This document shows, one piece after another, positions 59,401 to 64,000 of a stretch of 64,000 nt of DNA. The stretch spans positions 60,702,001-60,766,000 of the forward strand of contig JAZBRS010000074.1 in assembly GCA_037176725.1 (NCBI GenBank), in the 5' to 3' direction. This DNA comes from Posidonia oceanica (taxonomy: Eukaryota; Streptophyta; Magnoliopsida; Alismatales; Posidoniaceae). Both the position numbers and the translations under genes were made by a program. The notes beneath the pieces are model-generated. The model saw only the letters and a list, made by a program, of their open reading frames with translations, made no database searches and was not told where the DNA came from. Every line of letters starts with the position of its first letter. Positions within the stretch are counted from its first letter, which is position 1.

Positions 59401-61593
59401 TTCTTCCTTTAGCCTCCTCATCCTCCCCTCTTGCTTCTCCGGCCATTAGAATAGGGTTTCTGGCTTTCCTGCTCCGAGTCTTCGCCGGTCAGAGGTCGTC
59501 TTCTCCGGTGAGCCACTCCGATCGTCCCACCGCTCCGGCCAGCAGAACGCAGCTCCAGCGATCGTCTCAGCTCTGCACGAGTCTCAGGAACGCTCTCCGG
59601 CCCTCAGTACGCACTGTCGCTGCGTCGATCGGCCGGAGCGAGCTTCTGAAACTCTGCAGACCTCCGACGAGCACTCCGGCGCGTTCCAAGCCGCGTCGCC
59701 CCCCGCCGACCGTCGCCCCGCCTCCGTCAGCTCTAGGACCACCGCCTCCGCCGATCAGCTCGTCCCCAGCCTCCCTGTGCCGGCGGTCGCGAGCTCTGGT
59801 AGCTCACTGCTACAGTGCTCGTCTCCGCCGGCCATTACTGTTCCTTTATTTTCTCAGTTATATAGTTTTTTGTGTAAATATTGCATGTTTAGCTTAAGTT
59901 TCCTTATTTTTGCATTCTGGTCCTCATGCCATTTAATTTGCTTTGTTTTTAATTTAAAACCATGCTAAATTGCTTTAAGTATCTGTGCTTTTCAGTATTT
60001 TCAATGCAGTCCATTCACTGTGCTATTTAGTTATAAATATTTGTGCTTTAGCCCTTCTGTTTTCAATTATTGCATCTAGGTCCTGCAGTAGATCATTTAA
60101 TTTAAATGCATCAAGTTTGCCTTATTATATTGCATTCCAGATCCCTGTTTTTTCTCATTTTTGCTGTCTGATCCTCTGCACTGTAGAACTTAGGTTTTAT
60201 TTTCCATTTTTGCTTGTTGCATTGCACATTTGTCCCTCTGTTTTTTCATTTTCGCATATAGGTCCTTTTTAAATGCACAGTAGTCTTCTGCATGCATATT
60301 TAGCTTATTGCATTGCATTTTCAACCCTGCATATTGTGAAAATTGCATGTCAGTCCATAGTCAGTGTTTTCAGTGCATATTTTGCATATTAAATTGCATT
60401 TTTGACCCTACATGATTTAAAAATGACACATAGGTCCTTTGCATCCTTATAAAATCATTTAAAAATGCTTGTTTTGCCCCTGAAATTGCATTTTAGCCCC
60501 CCCATGTTTGCAAAATTGCATGTAGGTCCCTCACTTGCATTCCCAGACTCCATAAGACCCTGTTTTTCTGGAAAAATTGCATTTTAGACCCCAAAGTTTT
60601 CAAAACTGCATTCTGACTTGCAACATGTTTTCAAAACCTCTCCTAATGCATACCCACTTTTAAAAATTGCATTTCAATCCCAATCCTTTGCAAAACTGCA
60701 TGCAACCCCCCCTGTATTTCAAAACCTCTGCTTGAAAGCCCCAATCTTTTCCAAACTTTTGCATTAAAACCCTCACCTTTTTTAAAAATAGCATTTGAAC
60801 CCCAATTTTTCTAAAAAACCCCCTTGTGTCTTTTCTTGCTTCCTGCATGCACTTGCATTCATTTAGTCTTGCATTTAGCACCTCTTTGCACACACCAAAG
60901 TTCCCTTAGCTCCCTTTCACCTGGGAGGACCCTTTTGCACACCCCTAGGACCTCCTGAACACTTAGATCTGTTCTCCTCCCCTATTCTGGCCCTCCTGCC
61001 TTGAAGCTGCGATATCTTCCAATCCGGCCATTGGATCTTCCCAAACAAGCTGCCCAGACGACCGCGGTGAAGCGCTCTTCAGCATGGACCAAGCAGATTT
61101 CAGATCAGGCTCCAGGTTTTTCCAGGTATGTCCTCCTGAACCCCTGCATTGCATTCATTTGCATATCATTTGCATTGTTTGCCTCGTTTTCGCTTTCTGT
61201 CTCTTTGAGCATGTAGAATAAGGCCTCCTCTTCTTGTCTATCAACTCCAATCCCCGTTTCGCGTACTCCTGAGTGTTTCGTGTTGTGTTTTCCCTGGATT
61301 CACCACTTAATGCGACTTTCTTCCCCCTTTTCCACGATCCGATCGCATCGCGAGCTTTGGGCAGCATGCGAGACACATCGTGGAGCGGTTTAGTGGGAAA
61401 CGGTCACAAAAAAGTGGTAATCCCTCCATTCGCTCACTTCTCCCCTTTGTAGGTCTTCACACCTACTCTGTGCGGCCCTAAACAGCGTCTGTTCTCACAC
61501 ACGCTCTGTTTTACCTCTCCTTTAGCTTTTTCTGATCTTTTTCCCTGCATTTGCATTCGCATGGCTTTTCCGAGGTTTTATTTCGCTGCTTTT

Positions 61594-62215
61594 GGCACTG
61601 TTTTGCGTGCCCGCTTTCGCTTTAGCACCGTTTTGCGTGCTCGCTTCGTTTTTGCGCCGTTTTGCGCGCTCGCCCTGTTTTTGGCACCGTTTCGCGTGCC
61701 TGCCTCGTCTTTTGCGCCGTTTTGTGTGTTCGCTCTGCTTTTGGCACCGTTTTGCGTGCCTGCTTTGTCTTTTGCGCCGTTTTGCGCGCTTGCTCTGTTT
61801 TTGGCGCCGTTTTGCGCGCCCGTTTCGCTTTTGGTACCATTTTGCGTGCCCGCTTTATTTTGGCACCGTTTTACGTGCCCGATCTTGTCTTTTTGCACCG
61901 TTTTGCGTGCCCGCTTCGTTTTTGCGCCGTTTTGCGCGCTCGCCCTGTTTTTGGCATCGTTTCGCATGCCTGCCTCGTCTTTTGCGCCGTTTTGCGCGCT
62001 CGCTCTGCTTTTGGCACCGTTTTGCGTGCCTGCTTTGTCTTTTGCGTCGTTTTGTGCGCTTGCTATTTTTTTGGCACCGTTTTGCCCGCCCGCTTCGCTT
62101 TTGGCACCGTTTTGCGTGCCCGCTTTGTTTTGGCACAGTTTTGCGTGACCGATCTTGTCTTTTTGCACCGTTTCGCGTGCCGTTCTCGTTTCTTGCCCCG
62201 TTTTGCGCGTTTTAC
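61594..62215 (+). repeat. 30-bp minisatellite in inner 3' LTR
   Basis: Same array as at 39,410-40,010 with one more 30-bp unit. The corresponding open frames are 199 and 209 residues, a difference of exactly ten codons. Confidence 0.85.
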
Positions 62216-62523
62216 GCCGTTTTCCCTTGCATGTCGATGGCATTGCATGGTTTTGCCTTTGTTTTGCTTTTTCGCTTGCATTTGCATATAGGGCTGTGAT
62301 GCTTACCGCCTGGAGTTCTCAAGAGCTGGGTTTCACCCGGTTCGGAACACAGACAGCGTAGCTGAGCACTTAGTGAGCACGTTTACTTCTTTGCTTTGCA
62401 TCTCTCCACTTAGAGCACACCTTGAGCATTCATTTAGGCATTCATAGGCACATAGGCATTCAAATCTGCATTTTCCCGCGTATGCGAGCGTAAGCCTAGA
62501 AAGACCGATTCTCAGGCGTGTCA

Positions 62524-62544
62524 GGGGTGCCTAACACCTTCCCC
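62524..62544 (+). promoter_or_regulatory. Conserved LTR hairpin (GGTG-CCTAA-CACC), inner 3' LTR
   Basis: Third copy of the LTR stem-loop, with one G-to-A change in the outer G-run. Confidence 0.4.
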
Positions 62545-62864
62545 GCGTGTAACAGGAGTCCTTGCCCTGTCTTTTGGCCCGCAATGACCATATCGCCCTT
62601 ATCCTAGGCTAGAGTCATCTCATTTGCATTCATTTGCATTTGTTTTCCTCTGCATTGCTTTGCTTTGCATTTCTTGCTTGGTTTTGCGTGTTGATCCACG
62701 CATTTCCTCTGGTTTTCCTTGTCTTCCGTTAATAGACATGGTGGCGACTCTGAATTGTCTTAACTTTCTCTTTTCTCCTCGATTTTAAGTGTTTTCGAGT
62801 TGAGCCTCTTCCTCGGATCAAATCGCCGCTAATAGTAAGCCTGATTCCGATTGGGATTACTACA

Positions 62865-62869
62865 CTCTC
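62865..62869 (+). repeat. Target-site duplication, right copy (ctctc)
   Basis: This repeats 34,334-34,338 and is followed by TGACCAGAAGGC, which continues the outer element's gag-pol where 34,338 left off (compare 47,058 onward in the inner element). Confidence 0.93.
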
Positions 62870-64000
62870 TGACCAGAAGGCGGGTCTAGGTGGTTTGTGC
62901 AACACATGCCTCACTGGAGCAGCATAGCGAGCGGCAGTGCCCAAATCAGCCGCCGGTCCGGCATACCCTCCCTAAGCACACTAGAAGACTCAGAGGAGGA
63001 AGCGCTAGCAGTCCAAGCAGCGGCAGCAACAGAGCAGAAAGCAAAATCAGTAACAGAGTTGTTAGCAGCCTCAGTAACAGAATCACCAGCAGTATCAACA
63101 GCAGAATCAGCAAGGCCCTCAGCAGTATCAGCAGAACACTCAGCAGAATCAGTCAGGCCAGAGCAAACAGCAGAAGGAGTTGCTGGTACGGAGGTCGCGC
63201 ACCGAGGCTACAAGAATACCCGAGTGAGCATGACCATTCTGAAACGTCACCAAGGCCAAGCGACAGAACATATACACTCTTTCAACATCACAAGTCCTTC
63301 TTTTGAGAAAGAGATCCTCTCGGAACTTATTGCTTATGGAGAGGAGGATGATACGGGCATGGATGAAATTGACGAACCGTTGCCCGAGTTCCGGCCCTAT
63401 GACGACGACCCAGAAGGCCCCAACCTCCATGTTGAAGAAGAAACAGAGGTTGTCAACATCGGCACAGCTGAGGAAGTCAGAGAAATTCGTATCAGTGCCC
63501 AGCTGTCCACCCAGGCTCGAACAGAATTCATCGCATTCTTGAAAGAATATGCGGATGTCTTCGCCTGGAGTTACGAGGATATGGTTGGCCTTGACATAGA
63601 GATAGTGGCGCACAATCTGCCTTTAAACCCGGATGCCAAGCCAGTGAAGCAGAAGCTAAGAAGATGGCGACCACAGTGGCTGCTCATGATCAAAGAAGAG
63701 ATAATGAAGTAGCTCAGAGTCAACTTTCTGAAGGTCGTTCTTTATCCTGAGTGGCTGGCAAACATTGTACCTGTGCCCAAGAAAGATGGCCGAATCCGGA
63801 TCTGCATCGACTACAGGGACCTGAACAAGGCGAGTCCCAAGGACGACTTCCCCCTGCCTCACATTGACGTCCTAGTCGACAATACAGCGGGCCACAAGAT
63901 GCTCTTTTTCATGGACGGCTTTTCTAGATACAATCAAATCAAAATGGCAAAAGAAGACATGGAAAAAACCTCATTCATCACCCCTTGGGGAGTCTTCTGC
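62865..64000 (+). pseudogene. pol: Outer element, pol continuation (linker and N-terminal RT)
   Basis: This aligns base for base with 47,053-48,200 of the inner element. It contains the Ser/Ala/Glu-rich CAG-tract linker (about 62,990-63,190), the YADVFAWSYEDMVGLD motif (about 63,549) and RT up to ITPWGVFC at the window edge. The frame is open from 62,897 to TAG 63,710. The inner copy has CAG there, and the frame then stays open to position 64,000. The gene is inactive given the damage upstream and the 28.5-kb insertion. The rest lies outside the window. Confidence 0.92.
62865..64000 (+). mobile_element. Outer retrotransposon, distal part (runs off right edge)
   Basis: This is the continuation of the element at 24,222-34,338 after the nested insertion. 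The joined coordinates match the uninterrupted inner copy with the 5-bp duplication accounted for. Confidence 0.93.

Larger units (their letters stand above)
34339..62864 (+). mobile_element. Complete inner Tat/Ogre-type Ty3/gypsy retrotransposon, 28.5 kb
   Basis: The element has two near-identical LTRs (6,302 and 6,370 bp), both starting TGTTGACA and ending TACA, a primer binding site, one gag-to-integrase reading frame, an accessory ORF, a repeat-rich 3' region, a polypurine tract and a 5-bp target duplication. The order protease, RT, RNase H, archaeal-type RNase H, integrase is the hallmark of the Tat/Ogre branch of plant Ty3/gypsy. Eight in-frame stops make this copy non-autonomous now. 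The complete absence of frameshifts in 8.9 kb and the close LTR match point to a fairly recent insertion. It sits in the pol gene of another element of the same family. Confidence 0.95.
56495..62864 (+). repeat. 3' LTR of the inner element (6,370 bp)
   Basis: It starts TGTTGACACC and ends GGGATTACTACA, directly followed by the ctctc target duplication. It is nearly identical to 34,339-40,640. Relative to the 5' LTR it keeps the ancestral-looking segment near 56,828-56,862, has one more 30-bp minisatellite unit and has an extra CATTCATTTG near 62,629. It carries the same A-rich segment (about 57,210-58,010), TTGCAT-rich repeats and hairpin. No gene is supported in it. Confidence 0.95.

Overview
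The window looks like plant heterochromatin. It contains no host gene that I can support. The plant assignment rests on the retroelements: they are Ty3/gypsy elements of the Tat/Ogre type, with two RNase H domains in a row, very long LTRs and a plant-mobile-domain-like accessory ORF. I cannot name the species.

Layout. (1) Positions 1 to about 24,221 are one uninterrupted satellite with an 81-bp unit, made of two related halves of 42 and 39 bp. Each half carries a 7-bp inverted repeat around the same loop. The array is a mosaic of kilobase-scale internal duplications and runs off the left edge. (2) At about 24,222 the satellite passes directly into a 5'-truncated LTR (to 28,045), followed by a primer binding site, a leader and a decayed gag-protease region of an OUTER element. 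(3) That element is interrupted at 34,338 by a second, complete INNER element of the same family (34,339-62,864, 28.5 kb). The inner element has 6.3-kb LTRs (34,339-40,640 and 56,495-62,864) and is flanked by a 5-bp target duplication, ctctc. (4) The outer element resumes at 62,865 at the matching point of its pol gene and runs off the right edge.

Inner element order: LTR; two tandem primer binding sites; leader; gag, protease, reverse transcriptase, RNase H, archaeal-type RNase H and integrase, all in one reading frame (42,042-50,915) broken by eight stop codons but no frameshift; untranslated segment; an intact 400-codon ORF of the DUF7745/plant mobile domain kind (52,323-53,525); a tandem-repeat-rich 3' untranslated region (54.1-55.9 kb); polypurine tract; LTR.

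Main points of interest. The satellite hairpins show a compensatory base-pair change between half-units. Their stems (GATAAG/CTTATC and GATAGG/CCTATC) recur in the tandem repeats of the inner element's 3' untranslated region, so the 24-kb satellite may be an amplified retrotransposon 3' UTR. The accessory ORF is open although gag-pol is not. Almost all premature stops are CAG-to-TAG, the pattern expected from deamination of CHG-methylated cytosine. The many long open frames in the satellite and in the LTR minisatellites follow from repeat units divisible by three and are not annotated as genes.
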